Positions 1 through 5,408 of a stretch of DNA of 5,495 bases are shown here, in pieces. Origin of the DNA: Marinosulfonomonas sp. Its GTDB lineage: Bacteria; Pseudomonadota; Alphaproteobacteria; Rhodobacterales; Rhodobacteraceae. Under the pieces are notes generated by a model. That model did not search any database. It saw only the letters and a list, made by a program, of their open reading frames with translations, and was not told the origin of the DNA. Location: positions 1 through 5,495 of the forward strand of contig JALSJL010000067.1 of assembly GCA_026989405.1 (NCBI GenBank), in the 5' to 3' direction. How positions within the stretch are numbered: position 1 is the stretch's first letter; every line of letters begins with the position of its first letter. The position numbers and the translations under genes are program-made.

Positions 1-23
1 GAGAGCCAAAACCCTTCCGTCAT
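1..23 (-). CDS. 5' end of an unidentified leftward gene (partial)
   Basis: On the minus strand an ATG at 23-21 opens a frame reading M-T-E-G-F-W-L before the window ends. It is preceded by a near-perfect Shine-Dalgarno, GGAGGTGA (complement of 27-34). There are two adjacent in-frame ATGs, at 26 and 23. The second is 6 bases from the GGAGG core and the first only 3, so 23 is the better start. Seven codons are too few to name a product or confirm coding potential. The call rests on the ribosome binding site and its position downstream of an AT-rich gap, on the same strand as the permease gene. What the protein does cannot be told from this window. Confidence 0.45.
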
Positions 24-26
24 CAT

Positions 27-34
27 TCACCTCC
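27..34 (-). promoter_or_regulatory. Strong Shine-Dalgarno for the left-edge gene
   Basis: The minus strand reads GGAGGTGA here, complementary to the 3' end of 16S rRNA over all eight bases. It is directly followed by ATGATG. This site is the main reason to believe that a gene starts at the left edge, and it favours the second ATG (23) as the start. Confidence 0.5.
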
Positions 35-69
35 GGCTCGTTTTCCCGCAGTGAACCAGACAGATATCG

Positions 70-88
70 AAAAATCAAAAGGTTGATT
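70..88 (-). terminator. Possible weak intrinsic terminator after the EamA gene
   Basis: On the minus strand, AATCAA (88-83) can pair with TTGATT (78-73) around a CCTT loop. A run of T follows (the A-run at 70-74 on the plus strand). The stem is short and A/U-rich, so it would be weak. Its place about 25 bases past the permease stop and before the next leftward gene fits a terminator. The surrounding AT-rich stretch (about 60-102) could equally hold the promoter of the left-edge gene; I found no convincing -35/-10 pair. Confidence 0.3.
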
Positions 89-99
89 AGGTTTTAACC

Positions 100-116
100 C
101 TAGGGCGTAGACCTAG
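100..116. repeat. Small inverted repeat over the EamA stop codon
   Basis: CTAGG at 100-104 is the reverse complement of CCTAG at 112-116, with a 7-base loop between them. The right arm includes the stop codon of the leftward permease gene (TAG, complement of 113-115). Together with the weak stem at 73-88 it could help end transcription or protect the 3' end of the mRNA. CTAG is usually rare in GC-rich proteobacterial DNA, so two copies 13 bases apart stand out slightly. Confidence 0.3.
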
Positions 117-1033
117 TCGTCCCTCAGCAGCATGACCAGCGCCAGAATGCTCAGCACCACGCCGACCAGCACCAGCGGGCGCGGCGCTCCGTGGCCCAGG
201 GCAATCTCCCACAGCGCCACCCAGCTCGGGGTCAGGTAGGTATAGGCCATCACCTTCGATGACGGCAGGCGCAGGGTGGCAAACTGCAACAGCACGAAGG
301 TCATCGAACTGGCCGCCAGCGAGGTATAGGCGATGGTGATCCAGACAATCGGCGGCAGCGCGCGCCAGTCGGTCGCCAACAGGTCGCGCCAGCCCCAGGC
401 CAGCAGGATCATGAACCCGGCGACCATCATGCCAAAGCTGAACACCAGCGCCGGCTCACCCCGGTTCAAAAGCCGCACCAGCGGCGTGTAAAACGCATGG
501 GCCACGCAGCCGATGAAGAATATCTTCTCGCCGGTGCCGATGCGAAACGCCAGAAGTGCCGCGAGATCGGCGCGAAAGATCACCCACAGCGCGCCTGCCG
601 CCCCGATCGTCAGCGCCAGCGCCATGCGCGGCGTCAGGATCTGGCGCAGCAGCAGCCAGCCGAACAGCGCCGACATCGCCGGCGTCAGGGTGAATACCGC
701 GGCCGAGGACACCGGCGGCGCGGTTTTCAGCCCCTCGAACATCAGTACGAAATAGATCGCGAACAGCCCGCCCATCAGCAGGTAGCGCCAGGGCGCCGCC
801 AGCGCCGCGCGCGTAAACCGCCCGGTGACCCAGGCCGCCGTGCCGATCACGCTGGCGGCAATGAAAAACCGCACGATGTTCAGCGCCGCCGGGGCGATCT
901 CGTTTGCCGCCATCGAGCCGAGCGAAAACGACCCGGCAATCAGCGCCGAAAACAGCAGCATCGCCAGATGGCCCTTCGCGGCCTCGCTCATCGCGCCGGT
1001 ATCTGCCCGCACATTGCTCATGGCTGCGATCAT
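113..1033 (-). CDS. EamA-domain drug/metabolite transporter (DMT) family permease
   Basis: A 306-residue inner-membrane protein with about ten hydrophobic segments (roughly residues 22-42, 49-70, 82-100, 107-129, 135-153, 171-189, 195-214, 228-248, 259-279 and 284-303), the usual length and topology for two tandem EamA repeats. Family hallmarks visible are the segment ALNIVRFFIAA after the second helix start, TPAMSALFGWLLL near residues 117-129 closing repeat 1, and TYLTPSWVALWE near 265-276 in repeat 2. The Glu often found at the end of the repeat-1 helix (…LLLGE) is replaced by Arg-Gln here. Such proteins export or import small metabolites; the substrate cannot be read from sequence. The start is uncertain: ATGs at 1033, 1021 and 991 are all in frame, none with a clear Shine-Dalgarno, and 991 (MSEAAKGHLAM) would place the first helix close to the N-terminus. 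The gene diverges from the CDGSH gene at 1100. Confidence 0.9.
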   Translation of the reverse strand: MIAAMSNVRADTGAMSEAAKGHLAMLLFSALIAGSFSLGSMAANEIAPAALNIVRFFIAASVIGTAAWVTGRFTRAALAAPWRYLLMGGLFAIYFVLMFEGLKTAPPVSSAAVFTLTPAMSALFGWLLLRQILTPRMALALTIGAAGALWVIFRADLAALLAFRIGTGEKIFFIGCVAHAFYTPLVRLLNRGEPALVFSFGMMVAGFMILLAWGWRDLLATDWRALPPIVWITIAYTSLAASSMTFVLLQFATLRLPSSKVMAYTYLTPSWVALWEIALGHGAPRPLVLVGVVLSILALVMLLRDD

Positions 1034-1099
1034 TCGCCGATTGAAGGTTTCGGCGCAATGGGCAATACCAAGGGTCGGACATTCAACAGGAGAAACCCG
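1034..1099. promoter_or_regulatory. Divergent intergenic region between the permease and CDGSH genes
   Basis: This 66-bp gap must hold, or overlap, the promoters of two genes facing away from each other. An inverted repeat, CGCCGA (1035-1040) with TCGGCG (1050-1055) around a 9-base spacer, is present. A weak rightward promoter candidate is TTGAAG (1041-1046), 17 bases, then AATACC (1064-1069), which matches the consensus poorly in the -10. The CDGSH gene has a clear Shine-Dalgarno, AGGAG at 1088-1092, 7 bases before its ATG. Confidence 0.3.
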
Positions 1100-1294
1100 A
1101 TGAGCGAACAGGCCAAACCCAGCGTCACCGTCACCAAGGACGGCCCCTATGTGGTGGCCGGCATCGAGGAACTGGTCCTGTCAGATGGCAGCACCGGCGA
1201 GGTGAAACCCAAGATGTTCCTGTGCCGCTGCGGCATGTCAAAGAACAAACCGTTCTGCGACGGCTCGCATTCGCGCGAGGGATGGACGGAATAG
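1100..1294 (+). CDS. Small CDGSH-type [2Fe-2S] iron-sulfur protein
   Basis: A 64-residue protein ending in one complete CDGSH motif, with Cys42-Arg-Cys44, Ser47, Pro51 and Cys53-Asp-Gly-Ser-His57. These match the C-x-C-x2-S-x3-P-x-C-D-G-S-H signature, so the three Cys and one His [2Fe-2S] ligand set of the mitoNEET family is intact. The N-terminal half has the DGPYVVAG strand (residues 14-21) typical of bacterial single-motif members. There is no membrane anchor, so it should be a soluble cytoplasmic protein. Proteins of this family bind a labile, redox-active cluster and are thought to act in electron or cluster transfer; the partner here is unknown. The start is well set by AGGAG at 1088-1092. 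Its stop is 3 bp from the stop of the convergent glycosyltransferase gene. Confidence 0.92.
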   Translation: MSEQAKPSVTVTKDGPYVVAGIEELVLSDGSTGEVKPKMFLCRCGMSKNKPFCDGSHSREGWTE

Positions 1295-1297
1295 CGG

Positions 1298-2065
1298 CTA
1301 TCCGGGCTCACCCGCAAACCACGCCGCCCGCTCCCCGGGCGGCACCCCTTCCCCGTCCCATTCCGCCTCCAGCGCTGCGCGTTCCAGCACCAGCAGTTCC
1401 TTCAGCGTGCGCACCCGTGCCGCCCCCGGCACCCGCAGATGATCCTGCAGCCGGTGGCTGTGGACGATCTTGACCTGCGCGTCCAGCGGCTCCCAGGCGT
1501 CCAGCACCGTGACGCGGCGCAGGTTGTATTCCGGCGGCAGCACATACCAGCGCAGGTCGGTGCGCCACAGCATGTCTTTCAGCACCACCTGATCGCGTGG
1601 CTGGCCGCTGGCATGAAACCGCGCGGCCCAGTCGCCCAGAAAGGCCCGCACCGCGTCCGTCATCCGGTAAAACACCACGCCCGCATTCATTTGCGGAAAT
1701 GGGTAGGGCGTGTCCTCCTGCAACCCTTGCCGGATCAGCGCCGAAGCGCGACGCACGTCATGCGCCATCGCCATGTCGAAGCGTTCCAGCAAGGCAAACC
1801 CATCGCTCGGATCGTCCACCACCAGCGTGTCGCAATCCAGGTAAAGCGTGCGCTCAAACCGGCTGCGCGCCATGCACTCCAGTTTGGCGCGCGCGTGAAC
1901 CCGCTCGACCGGATGCACCCGGTCAAACAGCCCCGGGGCCACCGGTTGATCGGTGAACAGATCCACCGCCAGTTCCGGGGCAACCGCGCGCAGGGTCGCC
2001 GCCGACGTCTCGGCCAGTTCCAGATAATCGGCCCCGGTGGCCACGTAAATCACACCGTTGCTCAT
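1298..2065 (-). CDS. Putative GT-A-fold glycosyltransferase (GT8-like)
   Basis: A 255-residue protein with features of nucleotide-diphospho-sugar transferases. It opens with a Rossmann-like strand (GVIYVATGADYLELAETSAA, residues 4-23) and a second strand ending in LFTD (36-39). LDCDTLV at 76-82 gives a DxD metal-binding motif (Asp77, Asp79). QMNAGVVFYR (125-134) and PPEYNLR (177-183) resemble the NAG and YN elements of GT8-like enzymes, and KIVHSH (199-204) resembles the late metal/phosphate-binding His. It should transfer a sugar from a nucleotide donor, probably in the cytoplasm; donor and acceptor are unknown. There is no signal peptide or membrane helix. The ATG overlaps the stop of the upstream lysR gene as ATGA, and AAGGGG lies just upstream inside lysR, which suggests translational coupling. 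The 3' end meets the CDGSH gene with no room for a terminator. Confidence 0.8.
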   Translation of the reverse strand: MSNGVIYVATGADYLELAETSAATLRAVAPELAVDLFTDQPVAPGLFDRVHPVERVHARAKLECMARSRFERTLYLDCDTLVVDDPSDGFALLERFDMAMAHDVRRASALIRQGLQEDTPYPFPQMNAGVVFYRMTDAVRAFLGDWAARFHASGQPRDQVVLKDMLWRTDLRWYVLPPEYNLRRVTVLDAWEPLDAQVKIVHSHRLQDHLRVPGAARVRTLKELLVLERAALEAEWDGEGVPPGERAAWFAGEPG

Positions 2066-2955
2066 TGCGTTGCCCCTTCAAAGTTGCGCAATTCGTCCTT
2101 CAGAAACCGGGTGAAGGCCTGCACCTTTGGCGCGCGGTGCAAGTCGACATGGGTGACAAGCCACATATCCGACTGCCAATCGGGCAACGGCGGCATCACT
2201 TCGACAAGCCCGTCGGGCAGGCGTCCGCCCGGCCCGACGGCAAAGCCGATCCCGATCCCCGCGCGCACTGCCGCCTCCACCGCCGCGAATTCGTTTGCCC
2301 GAAAGACGAAACGCTCAGGCGGCACCAGGGCGCGCAACCAGACAGACGCCGGTGCGCGCGGGTTTTCACTGGCGCCGCCGACAAACCTGTGGGCGGCGAA
2401 TTCGCAAGGCCCCGACGGCAGGCCAAAGCGCGCGGCGTAGTCACGCGATGCACACAGGCGCGGGCGCATTGTTGCAAGGTATTGCACGATGTTGTCGGCT
2501 TCCTGCGGCTGCCTGCCGGCCCGGATCGCAACATGCGCTTCGCCGTAATCCAGCCGAAACAATCGGCTGTCCGACAGGAACCGGATGGTGATATCCGGGT
2601 TTTGCTCCTGAAACCGGGCAAGGACCGGCGTCAGAACACCGACAAATCCCGATACCGCCGTAATTACCAGTTCCCCCGAAATCGCACCGCTTCGCCCGCG
2701 CAGCCGCCCGACCAGCGCCTGCAACTGCTCTTCCGCCGAACCGGCCGCGCGCAACAGGTCCGCGCCCGCCTCGGTCAGCGTGTAGCCACGCGCATGGCGC
2801 TGGAACAGCTTGACGCCAAGGCGCGCCTCCAACGCATCCACGTGCCGAATGACAGTCGCATGGTGCACCCCCAGGCTCACCGCCGCCCCGCTCACCGTGC
2901 CCGCACGCGCCACGTGCAGCGCGGTGCGCATTTCATCCCAGCTGTCTGCCTGCAT
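2062..2955 (-). CDS. LysR-family transcriptional regulator
   Basis: A 297-residue regulator, the usual LysR length. Residues 6-65 form the winged helix-turn-helix (SWDEMRTALHVARAGTVSGA, then VHHATVIRHVDALEARLG, then LFQRHARGYTLTEAG). Residues 66-88 are the linker helix. From about residue 94 (SGELVITAVSGFVGVL) to the end is the substrate-binding-like effector domain, including the RAGIGIGF segment at 231-238. The frame is open far upstream, across the azoR gene on the other strand, but family alignment starts near residue 6, so ATG 2955 is chosen; upstream ATGs at 3015 and 3030 would translate the AT-rich operator region. The Shine-Dalgarno at 2955 is weak (TGGGA). The gene diverges from azoR, a classic LysR-target arrangement, and is coupled to the glycosyltransferase downstream. 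It probably controls azoR, possibly in response to a quinone or other electrophile (inference). Confidence 0.93.
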   Translation of the reverse strand: MQADSWDEMRTALHVARAGTVSGAAVSLGVHHATVIRHVDALEARLGVKLFQRHARGYTLTEAGADLLRAAGSAEEQLQALVGRLRGRSGAISGELVITAVSGFVGVLTPVLARFQEQNPDITIRFLSDSRLFRLDYGEAHVAIRAGRQPQEADNIVQYLATMRPRLCASRDYAARFGLPSGPCEFAAHRFVGGASENPRAPASVWLRALVPPERFVFRANEFAAVEAAVRAGIGIGFAVGPGGRLPDGLVEVMPPLPDWQSDMWLVTHVDLHRAPKVQAFTRFLKDELRNFEGATQ

Positions 2956-3063
2956 GCGATCCCACAAATGTTCATTTTTGCACGTTTCATGTTCATTTTC
3001 AGATTTTGTGTTCATATTTGCAATGGCCATCCTTGAGCCAGACACATTCAAGGAGACTTTCAC
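2956..3063. promoter_or_regulatory. Divergent lysR/azoR promoter-operator region
   Basis: This 108-bp stretch is markedly AT-rich between about 2966 and 3023, unlike the GC-rich genes on each side. It must drive lysR leftward and azoR rightward. For azoR the best -10-like hexamer is CATATT (3013-3018), with no good -35 at the right distance, as expected of an activator-dependent promoter. For lysR a weak candidate on the minus strand is TTGCAA (3023-3018), 17 bases, then GAAAAT (3000-2995), which would start transcription upstream of ATG 2955. AzoR has a clear Shine-Dalgarno, AGGAG at 3051-3055, 8 bases before its ATG. The promoter hexamers are tentative; the regulatory nature of the region is much surer. 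Confidence 0.6.
2969..3022 (+). repeat. Three direct repeats TGTTCATWTTTGCA, likely operator
   Basis: Copies begin at 2969 (TGTTCATTTTTGCA), 2990 (TGTTCATTTTC, right end diverged) and 3009 (TGTTCATATTTGCA). Start-to-start spacing is 21 and 19 bp, close to two DNA helical turns, so the copies would lie on one face of the helix. The outer copies match at 13 of 14 bases. An extra half copy, TTTCAT, sits at 2985-2990. This spacing fits binding of a LysR tetramer or of several regulator dimers, but the copies are direct repeats rather than the usual T-N11-A inverted repeat, so the binding protein is an inference. Confidence 0.5.
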
Positions 3064-3648
3064 ATGACAACCATCCTGCATCTCGACACGTCGGTCCGCG
3101 GCCCCCACTCCGTGACCCGTGACCTCACCAGCCGCATCACGGCACGCTTCCCCGAGGCCACCGTCATCCGGCGCGATCTCGGGACGGGCCTGCCGTTGAT
3201 CGGCGAAACCTGGGTCAATGCCAACACCACCCCGGCGCCCGAACGCAGCCCAGCGCAAAAGGCGATTCTGGCCCAGTCGGATGAACTGATCGGCGAATTG
3301 CGCGCCGCCGATATCGTGGTCGTCGGCCTGCCGATCTACAACTGGGGCGTTCCGACAACATTCAAGGCCTGGGCCGACCTCGTGGCCCGCGCCGGCGAAA
3401 CCTTTTCCTACCAGAACGGCGCGCCCGTCGGCCTCATGCACGACAAACGCGCGATCATCGCAATGGCGTCGGGCGGCACCCGGGTCGGCTCGGCGCAGGA
3501 TTTCGCCTCGGGCTATGCGCAAATGCTGCTCGGCATGCTCGGCATCCGAAATGTGAGCCTTGTGCTCGCCGACCGGATGGCCATTGACGCCCAAGCCAGC
3601 CTCGCAGCCGCGCATGCTGCCATCGACACCCTGATCCTGGCCGCCTGA
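3064..3648 (+). CDS. azoR: FMN-dependent NADH-azoreductase / NADH:quinone oxidoreductase
   Basis: A 194-residue flavodoxin-like-fold protein close to the roughly 200-residue AzoR family. The first strand and phosphate-binding loop are ILHLDTSVRGPHSVT (residues 4-18), with Ser10, Arg12 and Ser16 in the family's S-x-R-x3-S pattern. Around residues 87-116 it carries the FMN-contact segment PIYNWGVPTTFKAWADLVAR followed by GETFSY, very like the AzoR consensus PMYNF-xx-P-x-LK-W-D. ASGG at 135-138 matches the isoalloxazine-binding loop. Such enzymes are cytoplasmic and use NAD(P)H and FMN to reduce quinones by two electrons and azo compounds reductively; quinone detoxification is the likely natural role. 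The start is supported by AGGAG at 3051-3055. Divergent placement next to lysR suggests regulation by that protein. Some Rhodobacterales carry several paralogues, so the symbol names the family rather than a proven orthologue. Confidence 0.9.
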   Translation: MTTILHLDTSVRGPHSVTRDLTSRITARFPEATVIRRDLGTGLPLIGETWVNANTTPAPERSPAQKAILAQSDELIGELRAADIVVVGLPIYNWGVPTTFKAWADLVARAGETFSYQNGAPVGLMHDKRAIIAMASGGTRVGSAQDFASGYAQMLLGMLGIRNVSLVLADRMAIDAQASLAAAHAAIDTLILAA

Positions 3649-3659
3649 ACCGGCCCCGG

Positions 3660-3720
3660 CTTCATCTTGCGCGAAATACTCCCGCCGGAGGCATCGCGCC
3701 GCGGCGCCAGCCGCGGCGCA
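3660..3720. repeat. Probable dispersed Rhodobacterales intergenic repeat with hairpins
   Basis: The segment starting CTTCATCTTGCGCGAAATAC and continuing TCCCGCCGGAGG resembles a sequence I recall at many gene ends in Rhodobacteraceae (CTTCATCTTGGC-AAAATACTCC, usually followed by a GC-rich hairpin). Three pairings are visible: GCGCGA (3669-3674) with TCGCGC (3694-3699); CTCC (3679-3682) with GGAG (3687-3690); and GCGCCGCGG (3696-3704) with CCGCGGCGC (3711-3719). The first and third share bases 3696-3699 and so exclude each other. The family resemblance is from memory and was not searched. Confidence 0.5.
3696..3719 (+). terminator. Strong GC hairpin after azoR, possible terminator
   Basis: A perfect 9-bp stem, GCGCCGCGG with CCGCGGCGC, closes a 6-base loop (CGCCAG) about 47 bases after the azoR stop and just before the ffh promoter. 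No T-run follows (AACCGCTTGAC), so it is not a standard intrinsic terminator. It could pause polymerase, assist Rho-dependent ending, or protect the azoR mRNA 3' end. The left arm and its flank also form a 12-base palindrome, GCGCCGCGGCGC. Confidence 0.45.
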
Positions 3721-3725
3721 ACCGC

Positions 3726-3754
3726 TTGACTCGCCCACCCCAGCCGCGTATCAC
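3726..3754 (+). promoter_or_regulatory. Sigma-70-type promoter for ffh
   Basis: TTGACT (3726-3731) and TATCAC (3749-3754) are separated by exactly 17 bp. The -35 matches the consensus at five of six positions and the -10 at four of six. This is the best promoter in the window and agrees with the housekeeping role of ffh. Transcription would begin near 3760-3763, giving a leader of about 145-150 bases before the ffh ATG. Confidence 0.6.
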
Positions 3755-3760
3755 CCGCGC

Positions 3761-3908
3761 CAACAACCGGAAGCCCTCACACTTCCGGTCCCCGCCAACA
3801 CCGGGGATCGCCACCAGTCAGCGCGTCGCGCCCACTGGTGCGTTTGTCGTTTGAGCCGCCGCTTCCCATATGGGAGGCATGACTGGAACCGGAGAAAGGA
3901 CCCGGCAG
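3761..3908 (+). promoter_or_regulatory. Structured 5' leader of ffh with four tandem hairpins
   Basis: Four stem-loops lie in a row downstream of the promoter. HP1: ACCGGAAG (3766-3773) with CTTCCGGT (3782-3789), 8-base loop. HP2: CCCCG (3790-3794) with CGGGG (3802-3806). HP3: CACCAGT (3812-3818) with ACTGGTG (3834-3840), extended inward by GCGC (3821-3824) with GCGC (3828-3831). HP4: CTTCCC (3862-3867) with GGGAGG (3872-3877), including the 12-base palindrome TCCCATATGGGA. The ffh Shine-Dalgarno AAAGGA (3895-3900) follows and is preceded by ACCGGA (3888-3893), which could pair with the right arm of HP1. No T-run follows any hairpin, so control of translation or RNA stability is likelier than attenuation. 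It does not match a riboswitch I recognise, and could be a lineage-specific leader. Confidence 0.45.
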
Positions 3909-5408
3909 ATGTTTGAGAACCTCTCGGAACGCCTCGGCGGAGTCTTCGACCGGCTGACCAAACAGGGCGCGCTCTCCGAAGACGACGTGAAAACCGCGCT
4001 GCGCGAAGTGCGCGTCGCCCTGCTCGAAGCCGACGTTTCGCTGCCGGTCGCGCGCGATTTCGTGAAGGCGATCCAGGACAAGGCCACCGGCCAGGCGGTC
4101 ACCAAATCCGTCACCCCCGGCCAGCAGGTCGTCAAGATCGTGCATGACGAGCTGGTGCACGTGCTGCAAGGCGATGACCAGGACCCCGGCGCGCTCAAGG
4201 TCGACAACCCGCCCGCCCCGATCCTGATGGTCGGCCTTCAAGGCGGCGGCAAGACCACCACCACCGGCAAGATCGCCAAACGGCTGAAGGAAAAGGACGG
4301 CAAGCGCGTACTGATGGCCTCGCTCGACGTCTACCGCCCGGCGGCCATGGAACAGCTTGCCGTGCTCGGGGCGCAGATCGGCGTCGATACCCTGCCGATC
4401 GTGGCCGGCGAAACCCCGGTGCAGATCGCAAAACGCGCGCGCCAGCAGGCCACCATGGGCGGCTATGACGTCTACATGCTCGACACCGCCGGCCGGCTCC
4501 ACATCGACGAAACCCTGATGCAGGAAGTCGAAGACGTCGCCGCCGCCACCAGCCCGCGCGAAACGCTGCTGGTGGTTGACGGGCTCACCGGTCAGGTCGC
4601 CGTCGAGGTGGCGCAGGAATTCGACGAAAAGATCGGCATCAGCGGCGTCGTGCTCACCCGGATGGACGGCGACGGTCGCGGTGGTGCGGCGCTGTCCATG
4701 CGCGCGGTCACCGGCAAGCCGATCAAGTTCGTGGGCACCGGCGAAAAGCTCGACGCGCTGGAAGAATTCCACCCCGAACGCATCGCCGGGCGTATCCTCG
4801 GGATGGGCGACATCGTCAGCCTCGTCGAAAAGGCCCAGGAAACCATCGAGGCCGAACAGGCCGAACGCATGATGAAGCGCTTCCAGAAGGGCCGCTTCAA
4901 CATGAACGACCTGAAGATGCAACTTGAACAGATGCAAAAGATGGGCGGCATGGAAGGCGTGATGGGCATGATGCCCGGCATGGGCAAGATGAAAAAACAG
5001 GTCGAGGCCGCAGGCTTCGACGACGCCATCATCCGCCGCCAGATCGCGCTGATCCAGTCGATGACCAAGCGCGAACGCGCCAACCCGCAAATCCTTCAGG
5101 CCAGCCGCAAGAAACGCATCGCGCGCGGCGCCGGCCTCGAAGTCTCCGAACTCAACAAGCTCTTGAAAATGCACCGCCAGATGGCGGACATGATGAAAAA
5201 GATGGGCAAGATGGGCAAGGGCGGCATGCTGAAACAGGCCATGAAGGGCATGTTCGGCAAGGGCGGTCTGCCCAAGGACATGGCTGACGGCATGGACCCG
5301 GCCGCACTCGAAGCCGCGGCGAAACAGATGGGCGGCAAGCTGCCCGGCCTCGGCGGCGGTGGCCTGCAACTCCCCCCCGGGCTTTCGGGCTTCGGCAAGA
5401 AGAAATGA
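3909..5408 (+). CDS. ffh: Signal recognition particle protein Ffh (SRP54 GTPase)
   Basis: A 499-residue Ffh. The N domain is about residues 1-88 (MFENLSERLGGVFDRL…). The NG GTPase domain has G1 GLQGGGKTTT (109-118), DVYRP (140-144), G3 DTAGR (192-196), G4 TRMD (250-253, with Arg in place of the usual Lys) followed by GDGRGGAALSMR, and a GTGEK closing loop (277-281). The M domain from about residue 318 is very methionine-rich (22 Met between 321 and 450) and holds the 4.5S-RNA-binding helix region SMTKRERANPQIL…SRKKRIARGAG (384-409). With 4.5S RNA it binds signal sequences at the ribosome and docks on FtsY at the inner membrane. It is longer than E. coli Ffh (453) through a Gly/Lys/Met-rich C-terminal tail. 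ATG 3909 is chosen because family members begin MFENL and AAAGGA lies 8 bases upstream; in-frame ATGs at 3870 and 3879 fall inside the HP4 hairpin. Confidence 0.98.
   Translation: MFENLSERLGGVFDRLTKQGALSEDDVKTALREVRVALLEADVSLPVARDFVKAIQDKATGQAVTKSVTPGQQVVKIVHDELVHVLQGDDQDPGALKVDNPPAPILMVGLQGGGKTTTTGKIAKRLKEKDGKRVLMASLDVYRPAAMEQLAVLGAQIGVDTLPIVAGETPVQIAKRARQQATMGGYDVYMLDTAGRLHIDETLMQEVEDVAAATSPRETLLVVDGLTGQVAVEVAQEFDEKIGISGVVLTRMDGDGRGGAALSMRAVTGKPIKFVGTGEKLDALEEFHPERIAGRILGMGDIVSLVEKAQETIEAEQAERMMKRFQKGRFNMNDLKMQLEQMQKMGGMEGVMGMMPGMGKMKKQVEAAGFDDAIIRRQIALIQSMTKRERANPQILQASRKKRIARGAGLEVSELNKLLKMHRQMADMMKKMGKMGKGGMLKQAMKGMFGKGGLPKDMADGMDPAALEAAAKQMGGKLPGLGGGGLQLPPGLSGFGKKK

Noticed and set aside
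497..1294. Long rightward frame ending in the CDGSH protein, which could suggest a fusion
   Set aside because: Its first 200 residues are antisense to the permease, rich in Arg/Gln/His and without domain features. The CDGSH gene has its own Shine-Dalgarno and start at 1100.
2956..3738. Extension of the lysR reading frame upstream to a 558-residue protein
   Set aside because: The extra part is antisense to the well-supported azoR gene, and the 2956-3030 part translates the AT-rich repeats into a low-complexity peptide (ENEH…KNEH). LysR family alignment begins after ATG 2955.
3761..3845. 4.5S (SRP) RNA gene next to ffh
   Set aside because: C-GGAA-G occurs at 3768-3773, but the conserved asymmetric-loop sequence around the tetraloop (AGGUC…GGAAGCAG-like) is absent on both strands, and here the GGAA lies in a stem, not in a loop.
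4656..4695. Arg instead of Lys in the Ffh G4 motif (TRMD for TKxD) as a sign of altered nucleotide specificity
   Set aside because: The specificity Asp is kept, and TRMDGDGRGGAALSMR is, as far as I recall, the normal form in alphaproteobacterial Ffh.
5190..5408. Gly/Lys/Met-rich C-terminal tail of Ffh as a new domain
   Set aside because: Low-complexity tails after the M domain are common and variable in Ffh; no motif is visible.
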